A stretch of 64,000 nucleotides of DNA from Gnetum montanum. Taxonomy: Eukaryota; Streptophyta; Gnetopsida; Gnetales; Gnetaceae. The notes under the pieces are model-generated. The model worked only from the letters and a program-made list of their open reading frames with translations, searched no databases and had not been told where the DNA came from. The DNA lies in the NCBI GenBank assembly GCA_015680685.1, contig MNCI01034296.1, positions 597,700 to 661,699 on the forward strand, read 5' to 3'. Both the position numbers and the translations under genes were made by a program. Positions 34,030 to 46,220 of this stretch are shown here, in pieces. Position 1 is the stretch's first letter. Each line of letters opens with the position of its first letter.

Positions 34030-36500
34030 ATCTAATAAGATACAATGTGGGTTAACATCATAGTGCAAATCTTAGGAGGTGTTTGATTTAAAGGGCTCTT
34101 GAAAGGATTTGATGCAAATGATGACGAAGAGATAGGGCAGCCATTTGCATTAGTCTAAGAAAAATTTGGAGGACTGTTGGATTAGAAGAATGGTTGTTTT
34201 TAGGATCTTGGGTTTTCAAACCATTTGATTAGAAAGTTGGTTGTACGTTGATAGCCCTAATAGCATTACATTGTTACGGCTATGATGGAATTTCATCCTA
34301 CATAGATGCATCAGAAGGTAATTGGGTTGAGGGTGGAGGAGAATGTGCTAAAGGATGAGAAGGATGATAGGTATATGGGGTTTCCCCTCTAATAGATGGA
34401 GTTCTATGATACTTTGAAGGGTGGTAGTGGTGTTAAAAAGAAACATGACTAGAAGAGTCACATGGAGACATTGGTTGCTAAACATAGTGCCCATATGAAA
34501 TCTGGCTACCTATAATGGTACTGTTGCCTTAGTGGTGGCATCTCCCACAAATTTGGTATTGCCATTGCTAATACTACTCATACAGTTATGGTGGAGCTCC
34601 ACTTGGATAATAAGCCTATTTTTTTTTATGGAACTACCTTGGATTGCCTTAAGGATAAGGTAATCTTCTAGGTGCTTGCCTTCTTGCTAGTTTAGGATTT
34701 AGCATGTATATCATAGACTCCTGCAAGTGTGACACAATAGGGAAACATCCTTTAGAATGTTCATATTGGCAAATTTCACATCCACCATCATCATTTAATT
34801 CTATCTACATAACTTCTTCTACTACAGAAGCTTTGCTCTTACCCCTTTGGTAGACACGTTCAGCTTCTTTCCACCTTCTGTGGTTATAGTCACTACTTTG
34901 CTCTCTTGATTCTTCTGTGATTTTTAGAGTAGTTTAGAATTTTTCATCTAAAGAGTTCCATAATTTATCAACCTTGGCCGATATATTGAAAATAGATTTT
35001 TGGATTGGCAAGGTTGATAAATGGTGACTGCTCCGCATTGTTGCAAAATTGAACCTTCCTTTTTTATAATGGAAGGATCCCTATTATATTTCTCAACACT
35101 TTCCCATTTCCTCAACTCTTCTTTTTTTTTTATTACATGCTTTATTAGTCTTTGGATTTGATGGGCTTTAAGTTCCAATAGTCTTCCTTGGGCATAAACC
35201 CCAGGAGTTTTTCTCATTTTCGATCTAAGTCCATCTATGATGTGGCGAAGTTGTTCCTACTGAGAATAACCATGGCCAGAGTATCAGTGTATGAGAGAAT
35301 AATATCTGGCCATGGAGATGTCCAGGGGTTCATGTGTTCCTTGCTTCCATCCTTGGATCTACCTTCTTAAATTAGACACTTGGGAGTATGTCTAGTATTC
35401 TTATCATTGAAAAACTCTAGCATTGTACTCCACTTGCAGATGGATTTTGGCTTCAAGGACTAATACTAGCTTTTTGCTTCCTTAATCAGTGTCATGGGAA
35501 ATAACTTTAATTTCTACCAATTATTTTCAATATTTTGTAAGGCGTAGGCATCGTGAAAGGCTTGAAGATGTGTTTGTAGATTAGAGTTATATCCTTCCTC
35601 AAATTTGGGGATATTGTTCATGTCAAGTCTCTTGATCTAACTATCTTTTACATACCTAGTTGGAATTTTTACTACCTCTCCGATATTCTACATACTCTGA
35701 GTTGCTAGAAAAGGATCATCATCATCATTATTTTAATGATGCTAATGATGTCTTGTGTGACCCCTTCGTTCATGGTGATCTCTATGATTATCATTCTTGT
35801 CCTGTTGTTCACCTTTAGCACTGTTGTCCTTCTCGCAACATTTGTCAAAATCAGAAGAAAAAGAAGAAGATGCAGACGAAGAGGACAACAAGGCAGGAGG
35901 ACTACCACTACCATGGTATCTACAATCGCCTCTACACTTGTTACGATCATGTTCATCAGCTTTCTTATCATCTTGATGATTTCTTGAGCCCTTTCTTTGG
36001 ATCCCACTTTTTCTTGAACCCAGATTATTGATAGTGGATTGTAGATTTAGGTTCAAGTCCCCATCATCAATACAAGGGATGGAGAATCTTCATGTTGAGA
36101 ATCTCGAGAGGAAGGATCCTCATTGTTGTTTTGGTTAAGTAGGAATAAGAGATTGGTAAATCATTTCTCTTTCATAGCCTCATGGTGCTTCTCTTGGTGT
36201 CGATCTCTCCTATGTTGTGTTTCAGTGGGACAGTATTCCCAGTAGTTATAGTCATGCACAACATACTCTTCTTGAAGATCCTAGATTCTTAACCTTCTAA
36301 GAGTTTAGATAGCATCCCAAGAAAGATCAATTGAGAGGCATTACAATGTTTCCCTCCATATCTTGCCATCATAGTTGTTCATCTTGATGCAGGATGAAGG
36401 TGAAATCAAGCACATACTCATCTCGATGAGTATATAGCACCTCACATTCTTGAGGCACTAGTGGTTTAGTATCATTGCTCTTGTAAGAAGAAGAAGTTAT
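34030..36500 (-). pseudogene. Gag of element D
   Basis: It starts near 36490 and has the same plan as G. The N-terminal region includes a charged His/Asp/Arg and Ser-rich tract (36056-35742), then the Retrotrans_gag core (about 35620-35090) with GVYAQGRLLELKAHQIQRLI and WESVEKYNRDPSI, then a Lys-rich linker. A knuckle remnant follows near 34770 and a Pro/Ser-rich tail runs to 34030. Stops are frequent. Confidence 0.75.
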
Positions 36501-36632
36501 GCAATTAGAATAAAATATTAGTGTGCTTAAATTATTATATTTATTTTGAGAATGATTTTAACCTTAGGGTTCGTCCAACGATGTTAATGATTTTCAATAT
36601 GCCTAAATAGTGCTCATTTCAAATAAAAAGAG

Positions 36633-36651
36633 TCCCTGACAATAGCACCAA
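36633..36651 (-). other. Primer binding site of element D
   Basis: Minus: TTGGTGCTATTGTCAGGGA, a decayed tRNA-Asp-type site touching the LTR edge at 36652. Confidence 0.8.
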
Positions 36652-37582
36652 TGATGAGAAATGATGATGAGTGGCAAGGTACCCCTATGCCCAACCATAT
36701 GACTCATAAAGCATTCACATGCGATCCAGTCGAATTCTGTGGACTTTGTAGTTTTCAGTGCACTAGTCTTCTAGGCAGTGAACCTTTGCCTTAAGTTCAA
36801 TCATTGTCTTCCCAATTACACTTGTGACATATACTAGTATGTTTAAGTGTAATTGAGGCATCTAATTTTTATGATTTTATATTTTATGGTTTGGTGTTCA
36901 AAATGGAGATAAAAGTAATTGGATTAACTAATTTAATTTAACTTATTAACTAATATCTAACTAGTCCTAACATAAGCATTTGGTCCCACTTTTTGCACAC
37001 ATTTTGAACCCACGTATCCACTATTGGGTTACCAAGCACTATGCTACTGGGCATACCAAGTAATAATGTTGTTGCAATTATCAATCAAATACGTGTTACA
37101 CTCAAAGTGATTGTACTTATGTGTTTAATCTATCTTGCTTATTTTACTTAATTACTTCATTAGCTTAAATACTAGAAATCATTTAATAAATAATTAAAAA
37201 CATTTAATAAATCATTTAATAAATAATTGAAAACATTAAATGCATAAATGAAATATTTAATCTATCCAAAGTGCTACAAGGTTTATCAAAAAACTTGTCT
37301 TTATTGTTGCACACATTGTTGTGGTTAGGTACAATAATTCTCGAATAAAGATTCATACATTCAATGACTCCTACTGCAGGCACTCACGGAAAATATTCTA
37401 ACTCTAAAATGAACAAACTACAAGAGCTTCACTACTACTGAAATCTTGAAGCTATAAATGTAGGTGGTAGATGCGTATTTATAGGCGAAATATGGACATT
37501 ATGTCGATGGGGCCTCATTGACGCATGATACGATGTGTCAACAAGGCCTCGTCAATGTAGCCAACAAAACTAAAATTCATCA
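36652..37582 (-). repeat. Element D inner 5' LTR
   Basis: An LTR of about 931 bases, or 918 if it begins at the second TGATGAG (36665); a 13-base stutter (TGATGAGAAATGA) lies at the edge. It ends ATTCATCA. It contains GTCGATG and GTCAAC words in U3. It is less like the 3' LTR (15587-16462) than the outer LTR is. Confidence 0.75.
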
Positions 37583-37714
37583 GGTGAGTACCCCTACGCT
37601 TAACCATATGAATCACTAAGCGTTCATGTGTGATCTGGTCAAATTCTATGGACTCTATATCTTCCGATACACTAGTTTCTAGAAAGTGAACTTGCCCTAA
37701 TAGTCATTCATTGT
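37583..37714 (-). repeat. Outer 5' LTR of D, first part
   Basis: It begins ggtgagtacccctacgctta, lacking the first bases of the TGATGAG end, directly against the end of the inner LTR. It continues after element C at 43413. The pair matches the 3' LTR at 15587 best. Confidence 0.75.
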
Positions 37715-38511
37715 TGATGAAGTGCTATATAGTCGATGCGTCGACTAGTCCGCGTATACGAGGCCCCGTATACGCGGCCATGTCGACACGGCCCCCATCA
37801 ATGCATCCCTCCATGCATCAACGTGGCCCCGTTTACGCAAGGCTTGTTTTAGCTTATAAATAAGTGGCCCTCCGCCATACCTAGGCACTTTTCTAGTAGT
37901 TGTAGCAAAGCCCTTGCATTTTGTTTCCATAGGAGTTAGAATATTTTCCCAGTGCATGCCTACAGTGTGATGCTTGTAATTGTACGACACCTTTATTCAA
38001 GTGTGACGTACTTGGATGTGCACATGACCGGAAATAAAGATCGAGATTACTTCATCATTGCAGCATTCACTTAGTTTTAATTGTTTAATTGTTATTGTTA
38101 ATTGTTATTGTTATTTATTATTTTCTTAGTTAATATTTCTTTATCATCATTTACTATTCTTGTTGTTAAATGCTGAATGAGTACGGCTTAATCACAAGCA
38201 TTTAAGTGTGACTACTTGGTAACCNNNNNNNNNNNNNNNNNNNNNNNNNNNNNNNNNNNNNNNNNNNNNNNNNNNNNNNNNNNNNNNNNNNNNNNNNNNN
38301 NNNNNNNNNNNNNNNNNNNNNNNNNNNNNNNNNNNNNNNNNNNNNNNNNNNNNNNNNNNNNNNNNNNNNNNNNNNNNNNNNNNNNNNNNNNNNNNNNNNN
38401 NNNNTGTAACTATCTAGATACCACAACTAGCCTGTCCACAGAGTTTGACTGGATCGTGCGTGAATGCTCATATTCGTATGGTTGAGTGTAGGGGTACCTC
38501 GCCGCTCATCA
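37715..38511 (+). repeat. Element C 5' LTR (with gap)
   Basis: The U3 start carries GTCGATGCGTCGACTAG, CGTATACG and GTCGAC palindromes (37733-37795), then a TATA box (CTTATAAATAAG near 37854) and AATAAA near 38033. It ends GCCGCTCATCA. A run of 180 Ns interrupts it. Confidence 0.9.
38225..38404. other. Assembly gap (180 N)
   Basis: The partner LTR has about 273 bases (43028-43300) over this interval, so the true gap is probably about 93 bases longer than drawn. Confidence 0.8.
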
Positions 38512-38530
38512 TTAGCGCCGTTGCCAGGGA
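38512..38530 (+). other. Primer binding site of element C
   Basis: TTAGCGCCGTTGCCAGGGA directly after the LTR; the best-preserved tRNA-Asp-type site in the window. Confidence 0.9.
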
Positions 38531-38648
38531 CGGTGCTAGTTATCTAGATTAGTTATATCATACAAAATCACTGTAACAAGTATTAACGATATATCCTTTA
38601 GAAAATAAATTAAATTAAATTTAATTAAGTCATTCACGGTTCACAACA

Positions 38649-40653
38649 ATGTCTCTCTCACAAGACTATGACAATGCAACAACTAGTAGGGCAACTCATT
38701 GGAGAACCAACAAATTATATGATACTGAAGATGAAGTTTGGAGTACCCAATTTGATGTAGGGGTCTCCTATGAGCATCAACGCAAACAACATTGTCCCAA
38801 CTCACAACTGCATAATACACCTAGTGACGATGAACCCCTACTAGCCACTACAAGCTTAACAGAAATATAAGATGCTGTTCGAATAGCCCATAGGCATAGT
38901 AAGGAAAGTTGTCTACCTGTGCTTGATTTAAACAAAATTTTCAAGTTTTCAGGAGGCTATGATTCAGATCCACAACAACATTTACAAGCCTTCTACAATG
39001 CCTGTACATGGAAAAATATTGATAATGTGTGGCAAAAACTTAAGTTCTTTCCTCTGACACTCGTTGGCCAAGCAAAAGTATGGTATAGGTCATTAAAACC
39101 AAAATCAATTTGACGTTGACCAACAATGGTAGAACTCTTCAATGAAAGATATCAAACCTATGCAAGAGTATCAGCCTTGAGGAGACAAATCCAAGAATCG
39201 AAACAAGCACAACATGAACCCTTGGACATGGCCTTAGAAAGATATTATGCACTGTTAAACAACTACCCAGGCCATGGGTTCTCTGAGGAAAGGCTAATGT
39301 ACCATATCATAAATGGGCTCCGTAATGAAATAAGGGAGACCCTAGGGATGTACACCTAAGGTCAACTATATGAGCTACGAATCCATCAATTCCAAGAGCT
39401 TGTTAAGTGGATAGCAAAAGAAGAAGGAGAAATAGCCAAATGGGAGAATGTTAAAAGTTCTCAACAGGACCAAAATCTCAACTTAACAAGGGTCCATGAT
39501 CATGAAGAGGAGAAATCCACTCATTTCAAGGAGGTGGAATCATCTTTGCCAATCCTGCAATCACTAGATGAAATTGAGGCAAAGATTAATAAGATGACGG
39601 ACTGGGTACATGAAAGATGTGGAGAATATGCCAACATTATTAGAGGAAAAACTATGCCAAATCGAGAAACAAGATAGGACACCATGCGACAATCAAAACA
39701 AAGGGTAGAAGAGAATAGGGATAAGAACTCAACTGCCAATCATATGTATCAATGTAATATTTGCTTGTACGATCACCCCAAAGGTCAATGTCCAATCTTG
39801 TTACATTTACATGAGCATTGGGGAGGAATGTTACATCCAGAGTTCGTACAAAAATACTATGTCCAACCACAGTGGCAAAAACCTCAGTCGTGGGGGAGGC
39901 CACCACCAACTAGACCATACCCTTCGTATGTCCTAGCGCCAAATGTTTATTATGTTCAACACCCTGTTTCTCCAACAGGATCAGCATCCTCTACCTCACC
40001 TCATCGTTATCATTCTCCCGAGTACTATCCACCCATGTCCTCTCCAATAGGATCACCACCACATGTGCCTTACACTTCTCCTCAACCTCAATATTCTCAT
40101 ACTTCATCCCCTTCTACATCACTGCCAGCTATGCTAGAAGATTTCGCACCACAACACCAACCCACAAACATTACTTATGCTGCTACTGTTAATAGCAGTG
40201 GAGGTCCTTCACAACATCGAAGGCGTCCCTTCTTTAGACGTAACTGTCGAAAAGGACACCACAATTCAGAAACCACTGCATATGCCAACTCGGCACAAAT
40301 CCAACATTGTGGTGCATCTTCCTCTTTGAAATCCAATGCCTCATGTTACATTATCTAGGCCAACAATCAACACTCCAACAACCATGGGGCCCAATGAAGA
40401 TTTCCACATGGGGAGACATGTTGATCCTTGCATACCATCTTATGGTCACAAGTACCATAGTGGGTCAACTCATAAATTAACCACATCTTATAACTTGCCC
40501 CACTATGTCAACTCTAATCAAGTGTGTGAACCCCAATGGGGTAAGTATGATCAAGTCCCAATATTTTCAACATGCAAGGATCCCCACCTTCCATTTTTTA
40601 ATTCTAGTCATGGTCAACAACCATTTAGTTATGGGGGGTATTCTCTATTCTAA
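38649..40653 (+). pseudogene. Gag of element C
   Basis: ATG at 38649. The N-terminal part (73 codons) ends at a stop. The core has FSGGYDSDPQQHLQAFYNA, LVGQAKVWYRSLKP, LFNERYQTYARVSALRRQI and YALLNNYPGHGFSEE. A long open frame (39684-40358, 224 codons) carries the zinc knuckle CNIC-LYD-H-PKGQ-C (CX2CX3HX4C, the Athila spacing) near 39755-39795. A Pro/Ser/Tyr-rich tail follows, then a basic RRRPFFRRN motif also found in G (KKRPFFRTN). The last frame ends with FSYGGYSLF at 40653. Only a few stops or shifts interrupt it, which makes it the most intact Gag here. Confidence 0.88.
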
Positions 40654-41845
40654 CAACACAGAATTAATAAATGTTTTCAGTTTCTTTATTTTTTTCAACT
40701 TTTTGTTTTCCAATTTTTCACCTTTTAATTTATTTTTTTATATTTTTGCCTTTTTATCTTTTTATGAGTAATCTCATCTACGAATAAAACACCCATGTGA
40801 CTCGTTGGTTGAGGTGTTATTTTATGCTATCAAGTCTTAGGTGACTAATTAATTGAATAGCGGGCCCATCACATCCACCCAACCATTCTATTAATAAGAG
40901 GTTCTACTCTAGGTACGATGATATTCTTAACATCATTAAAACTTAAAGTCATTCTGTGTTCATTGTGCCTAGAGTGAAAAATGATGGACTAAGAGGGAAT
41001 GGCTAGGGCGTGACATCAAGGGAACTTGTGGATTCTCCTTGGTGACATCTGTAGGTGCTATCATGCAGCTTGGTTGTACTAAGATCCTTGTAGATCTAAC
41101 GAAAAATGGGAGTAAGAGTATTAAAGGCACCCAATAAAAAAAAGTGTGCCAAAGCGGCCAAACAAAAAGTATGCCGCAAAGTAGTTCCAAGTCACTTCTC
41201 CCTTGTACAAAATGTCAAGTGATCGTACACCTTGCTGTCATGGTGCTCTCATGGTTGTCCATCGTTGGATGAAACAATGTGATGTCATTGATCGGAGGAA
41301 TGGACTTGGTCTTGATTTTGGAGTGACGGGCTGATGACACATTAATCATGCCCTACACTCAAGACTTGTTGTGCCCTGAGTCAGTTACCTCACGTCCCAA
41401 TCTCTGTAATCCCTTCTTCGATTGATTCCATCTCGCTGTTCATGTATTTGTGACTCGTGTCTTGTATAGCATTGAATTCATACCTCATCACGGTGGTATC
41501 AACATATGTGTGTTTTGTTGCATCGGTATAGATTACATTTAACCCTTCTAGTGTCTATGGACATCTTAAGGTGTGGTTACGCAAGGACATATAGGTTGGA
41601 CCCTACTTTGGGGAGGACCCACTTGCGTGACTTTTGTTATTTGTACTTGGTGCACACCACCACATCATCTTATACCCTCTGAGTATTTCATTGTTAATAC
41701 TATTATTTCCTTTGTCATCATTTTATCAAACATTCCTCAAAACTAGGTCCAACATTAAGCTTTTAGGGCAACTTCCTTGAAAAGTTTCTAACTCTAAAAT
41801 CACACTAAGTAAAGCATTCAACATTTATTAAAGGCAATGAGTAAG
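40654..41845. other. Spacer of element C between gag and ORF2
   Basis: Collinear with the A spacer but shorter; the stretch holding the GATATC/TATA internal promoter in A is missing. No coding sequence seen. Confidence 0.7.
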
Positions 41846-41908
41846 GTATGAAATCATTGAACGTTTTTTCAATAACCTTACTAACAATTGATCTTTGTGT
41901 GATTATAG
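41846..41908 (+). other. Candidate 63-nt leader intron before C ORF2
   Basis: AAG|GTATGAAA donor, CTTACTAAC branch-like site, GATTATAG acceptor touching ATG at 41909. Confidence 0.5.
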
Positions 41909-42346
41909 ATGACCCCTAAAAGAAGACAACAAGGAGGACCTTCTCAAGGTGTAACCGAATGACCTGGGGGAGGTAGAGGCCAAAGACCTTATGCAAAACA
42001 TGCAGAGCAGAAGGCACAATCATTTAGCATCCATCATGGAACTCCTATTACTACACAATCTATCCAAGCAAAAAGAGGAGAAGTCAGGGCCCGAGCCTAT
42101 AAAGAGGAATGACGGCTATTTGCAACATGGCATGTCAAGGCCAATCAAGTGTTCCCGGAGCTGCCATGTCCATGAAAAGTGCCGACTCCATCAAACATTG
42201 GAACATCATCATGGATGGCTCATAATCCTCAAATAGAAGAGGAGAAACATCAAGTGCTTCTTCAATGGTATCAATCTCAGAAGCCTGATGCATAGGACAA
42301 AGGAAAGGCACCCATGGAGGAGCCACCACTACCAGGAACCCCATGA
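41909..42346 (+). pseudogene. ORF2 remnant of element C (both ends, middle deleted)
   Basis: The N-terminus MTPKRRQQGGPSQGV and SFSIHHGTP matches H (MAPKRG..., SFSIHQETP). Near 42085 it jumps to the C-terminal RARAYKEE of A and H and ends EEPPLPGTP-stop at 42344, like H (KPPPLGTT-stop). About 2.3 kb, covering the whole conserved domain and most of the coiled coil, is missing. Confidence 0.75.
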
Positions 42347-42507
42347 GTCCCACAAATTTTGTCATTTTGTGTCTGTGTCCTAATTTTGTCATATCCACTG
42401 CAGCATGAATAAATTTCTAGCCAGTCAATAATCCCATACCTATCCACTGTGTATTCAATGGAGCTTGCTCCTCACTTTCTTTGACTTGAGGATGAGTTTT
42501 TACTCAA

Positions 42508-42518
42508 TCGTGGGGGTA
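42508..42518 (+). other. Polypurine tract of element C
   Basis: TCGTGGGGGTA directly before TGATGAAG. Confidence 0.8.
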
Positions 42519-43407
42519 TGATGAAGCGCTATATAGTCGATGCGTCGACTAGGCTGCGTATACGGGGCCCCATATACATGGCCGGGTCAACGTGGCCCCA
42601 TCGACGCATCCCTCCATGAGTCGACGTGGCCCTGTTTACGCAAGGCCTGTTTTAGCCTATAAATAAGTGGCCCTCCACCACACCTAGACACTTTTCTAGT
42701 AGTTGTAGTAAAGCCCTTGCATTTTTTTCCATAGGAGTTAGAATATTTTCCCAGTGCATGCCCGCAGTGTGATGCTTGTAATTGTACGGCAGCTGTACTC
42801 GAGTGTGACATACTTGGACGTGCACATGATCAAAAATAAAGATCGAGATTACTTCATCATTGCAGCATTCACTTAGTTTTAATTGTTTTATTATTATTGT
42901 TAATTGTTATTGTTATTTATTATTTTCTTAGTTAATATTTCTTTACCATCATTTACTATTCCTGTTGTTAAATGCGGAATGAGTATAGCTTAATCACGAG
43001 CATTTAAGTGTGACTACTTGGTAATCCAGTAGTGTACCTAGGACCTACACTTGGTAATCCCAGTAGTAGTCGTGCACAAGGTCCAAGATGTGTACGGATG
43101 ATTAAGGAACGGATACTCATTGCACTTAGGTTAGCTTAGACTTCATTTCCTATTACTCATTAGTTTAATCAAGATTATTTTCCATTGTCTCTAGGAGTAG
43201 CACTAGTTTAGGATCACATCATACGCCTCACTCTAGACTAAACCATATGTGACAAAGCAAATACTAGTCTAAGTGGGAAGACAACGAACTGCAATCAACG
43301 TGTAACTATCTAGATACCACAACTAGCCTGTTCACGAAGTTCGACCGGATTGTGTGTGAATGCTCGTATTCGTATGGTTGAGTGTAGGGGTACCTCGCCG
43401 CTCATCA
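42519..43407 (+). repeat. Element C 3' LTR
   Basis: An 889-base LTR, collinear with 37715-38511. It has the same GTCGAC and CGTATACGGGG palindromes in U3, TATAAATAAG near 42658 and AATAAA near 42836, and ends CTCATCA. Confidence 0.9.
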
Positions 43408-44149
43408 ATTGTCTTCCCAATTACACTTGTGATATGTAGAGGCATGGTTAAGTGTAATCAAGGTGTATGATTTTTATTATTTTTATGTTTTATGTTTTGG
43501 GTGCTTAAAATAAAGTATGAAAAAATTGTAATAATTTAATTGTTAATTTAATCTAACTAACTACACCTAACTAATCCTAACATAAGCATCCATTCCCACT
43601 TTTCGTACACATCTGAAACACATGTAATGCTGCAAGATTACTAAATGTTAAGTGTTACTGAGATTACCAAGTGTCATGCACATGCTCGAAGTGGTCATAC
43701 TTATGTGCTTCATTAATTACTATTTAACCTAGCTAACTTAGTTTAGCTTAATTAGCTTAATTTACTTTAAAGCATTAAATAAAATTGCTAAAAACATTTA
43801 ATTACATAAAGAAAATATTTAATCTAGCCAAAGTGCTGCAAGGTTTATTAGAAAGCTTGTGTTTATTACCACACACACTCTTGTGCTCAAATAAAGATTT
43901 GTACACTTAATGACTCTTGCTATAGACACTTGGGAAATATTCTAACTTTGGGGAAAAGAAACTACAAGAGCTCTACTATAACTATGATAAGACATTCCAT
44001 AAACACGATGGGTGAGTGCTTATTTATAGGCAAAAATAGACACTATGTCAACGGGACCACGTCAATGTGTCAAATCATGTGTCAATAGGGCCTAGTCAAC
44101 AAGGCCTAGTTAACAGGGCCAGTCGATGCAGCCAATCTATGATTCATCA
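43408..44149 (-). repeat. Outer 5' LTR of D, second part
   Basis: It resumes exactly where 37714 stopped (after the ATTGT duplication) and ends GATTCATCA at 44149. The U3 end holds GTCAAC and GTCGATG words and a TATA-like CTATAAATAAGC on minus near 44020. Confidence 0.8.
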
Positions 44150-44957
44150 ACAAAATTTCACAAGAAAACTAGAAATGGAGAGAATTCAAAGGATTTAAAA
44201 AGAGAAAAGTAAAGAAAACAAAATTGTGTAAATTTCAAACATTTAGGCAAGATAAATTGAACATGATGAAACACTTCACAATAAAGCTATTCCAATTCAG
44301 TCTAAATATTACAAATTGTCCAAACCTTCTGAGCCCAATAAGTAATTTCATAAAAGACAATCTTATTACACTACCAAAAAGCTTTGTAAACAATAAGTAC
44401 AAGATTTTGTTTGGCTAGTAAATAGTTGTCAAGAATTGCAAACAATAGAGCTAATAGAAAAATTTAACAATTTCAAGATTGAAATATCAAGACAATAAAC
44501 TTTTAAAAAATGAAGCTATTTTAAGCAAGTCAAAGTATCAAAGATTTTCTAGATCTTCTAGACTCAAACAAGCAACTTCAATAAGACATTACTATTAAAT
44601 TGGTCAAGATGCTTTCCTAAGACAACATAAGCTCTTATATGGCAAAACTAATAGAAGTCTAAGATTGTGCGAGCTATAAGAATAATCTAGAAAATCCCAA
44701 AATTTAATGAGTGCTATAATAAATGCTAGTTGACAAGTGTTAGGTAGTTACAATTACCATGGCAGTTAATTATAACTACCATAATTGACAAGTGTTCAAT
44801 TCATATGAGACTTTGATAACTATCCATGAATACTTGAATAATAATACTCTTTATTATTATTATTATCATCATCATTATTATAAGACACATGTTAATAATA
44901 CTAGCTATGAATAACCCCGATTAAACATCCTTTATAATATACAACATGCATCTTGGC

Positions 44958-45720
44958 TTAAGATTCCTCATCGTCGTCGTCTCCAAAGACCGATGAAACC
45001 TTTGAATTGATTTTGGTTTTCTTAGTAGAATGTCCACTTTGAATTCTTGGAAGAAAAAATCTTGTTTCCAAAGCCAAATTTCAAAGCCTTCCGCTGATCT
45101 TGGTTAGTGAGAGACGTTGCTCTACTAGTTGGGATGGGGCCAGTTCCAACTCCAGATTCATCTTGCTTCAGCGTGGGAGGATACATCTGTACAAATTTTG
45201 CTATTGCCCTTTCTTGCCGCATAAATTCGCGCTTCTGTCTCTCTCATCGTGACTGTTTCCGGAATGCATTTTCTTCATTTTCTGAAAGCGCTTCTTCGGA
45301 TTGAATCTTTTGCTGGCGCTCCGCTGCCACAATTCAATGGGAGTGGGAGTGGGACATTTGGAACATTCTGCGTGATGCTCTGATTCTTCTGCAACTGCAC
45401 CGTCATCTAATTTCCAGAATGGCAAAGTATCTGCACCATTTTCAGTTTCTGCATCTACTCTTGCGCTTGCGCCGTCTCCGGTTGCCGCTCCTTCTCACGC
45501 TGACACTGTTCCGACGTCTGCCGTCTCCGAATTCGTGGCCGTGATCGTTTCTGCCATTTGTTCTTCTGTAATGAGTTTTCCTCCAGCAAGAACACATTCT
45601 TGAAAGGCTGCCAAATTACTCCGTGTTCAGCCAATTCTTTTTGGCCGCAACAAAGCTCTGCATAGCGGCCTGCATCCCTTGCAGCTGCCGCTATCCTTTG
45701 CCGCGGTTTCTTGATCATGC
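44958..45720 (-). pseudogene. Fragment X, copy 2
   Basis: The better copy. On minus, MQAAMQSFVAAKKNWLNTE (about 45670-45615) continues one frame over into GGKLITEEQMAETIT (about 45580-45540). Then LPFWKLDDGAVAEE, a basic stretch, FVQMYPPTLKQDE, KFGFGNK and, after a one-base shift, KVSSVFGDDDDEES before TAA at 44958. It reads like the coding part of a nuclear protein with an acidic C-terminus, containing at least two frameshifts. Family not recognised. Confidence 0.6.
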
Positions 45721-45779
45721 GTTTCTGACGGTGAGATCTGGGGCAACGATTTTAACATCCAATTTCTGTACAACAACCA

Positions 45780-46220
45780 ATAGAGCAAGTGTCTGCGTTC
45801 ATAAATCCCGTCACCATCTGCATTGACAAAGCCCTCAGAAGCCTAAACAAGCAAGGCGGAGCCAGAAAGATGTTGATCCAAAACAATCTTCCCATCAGCT
45901 ACAACGCTGCATACTTAACAGTCCATGCACAGGAGCCCCGCGATTCCAGCGGCACATGCTTTCGCCTCCGCAACAGAGTCTGCAATCTCAATAAGCAATA
46001 TCCCCAAACTCTCTTCGTTTGCGCAGATTACAATGTTGGAGGTTTACCTCTGGTAAAATCGCTGCAGAAATTCAGAATAAAGAACGTGTTCCGTACTTGC
46101 TGTGTGCCAGGCCTTGCCCCTATTCTGGGCTGGTACCTGTCACTGTTTTATTGGCTTCTTTGCAGCTGCGTTTGGAAATCAGCGTCCTGTTGCCACGTAC
46201 TGCCATTTAGGTTTTCGTAA
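45780..46220 (+). pseudogene. GDSL esterase/lipase fragment, copy 2
   Basis: A 143-codon open frame (45789-46220) with NPVTICIDKALRSLNKQGG, ARKMLIQNNLPISYN, YPQTLFVCADYN, LVKSLQKF, IKNVFRTCC. It is the same exon-sized piece as copy 1, with a gap in the FN-x-FASATN block. After TCC the frame departs from the family. The Ser, Asp and His catalytic blocks are not included, so the open frame is chance survival, not a gene. Confidence 0.8.

Larger units (their letters stand above)
37715..43407 (+). mobile_element. Element C: pol-less Athila-like retrotransposon with shortened ORF2
   Basis: TGATGAAG to CTCATCA, 5693 bases including a gap, with a perfect duplication ATTGT (37710-37714 and 43408-43412), inserted in the outer LTR of D. 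It has gag, spacer and a leader intron, but ORF2 keeps only its two ends. No pol. Its gag is better preserved than that of A. Confidence 0.9.
15587..44149 (-). mobile_element. Element D: full-content Athila-like retrotransposon (gag-pol-ORF2), with nested A and C
   Basis: On minus: outer 5' LTR (37583-44149, split by C), a second LTR (36652-37582), primer site, gag, protease, RT, RNase H, integrase (split by A), spacer, ORF2, polypurine tract, 3' LTR (15587-16462). Flanks are ACAAT on the left and ACAAA on the right, an imperfect five-base duplication. The right flank has also lost about 37 bases relative to the paired E copy at 7148-7185. Removing A leaves about 11.4 kb of interior. All genes carry stops. 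The tandem 5' LTRs mean that D may be a recombinant of two related insertions. Confidence 0.75.

Noticed and set aside
35705-36056. Three overlapping frames at 35705-36056 as separate small genes
   Set aside because: They are alternative frames of the low-complexity charged N-terminal part of D Gag; only the minus frame 36056-35742 matches G Gag in composition.
38202-38485. Open frames running through the N gap
   Set aside because: Artefacts of unknown bases; the region is LTR.
45789-46220. A 143-codon open frame that looks like an intact small gene
   Set aside because: It is an exon-sized piece of a GDSL lipase without catalytic blocks, sits in a repeat with a stop-containing twin at 10505-10960, and leaves the family after its last motif.
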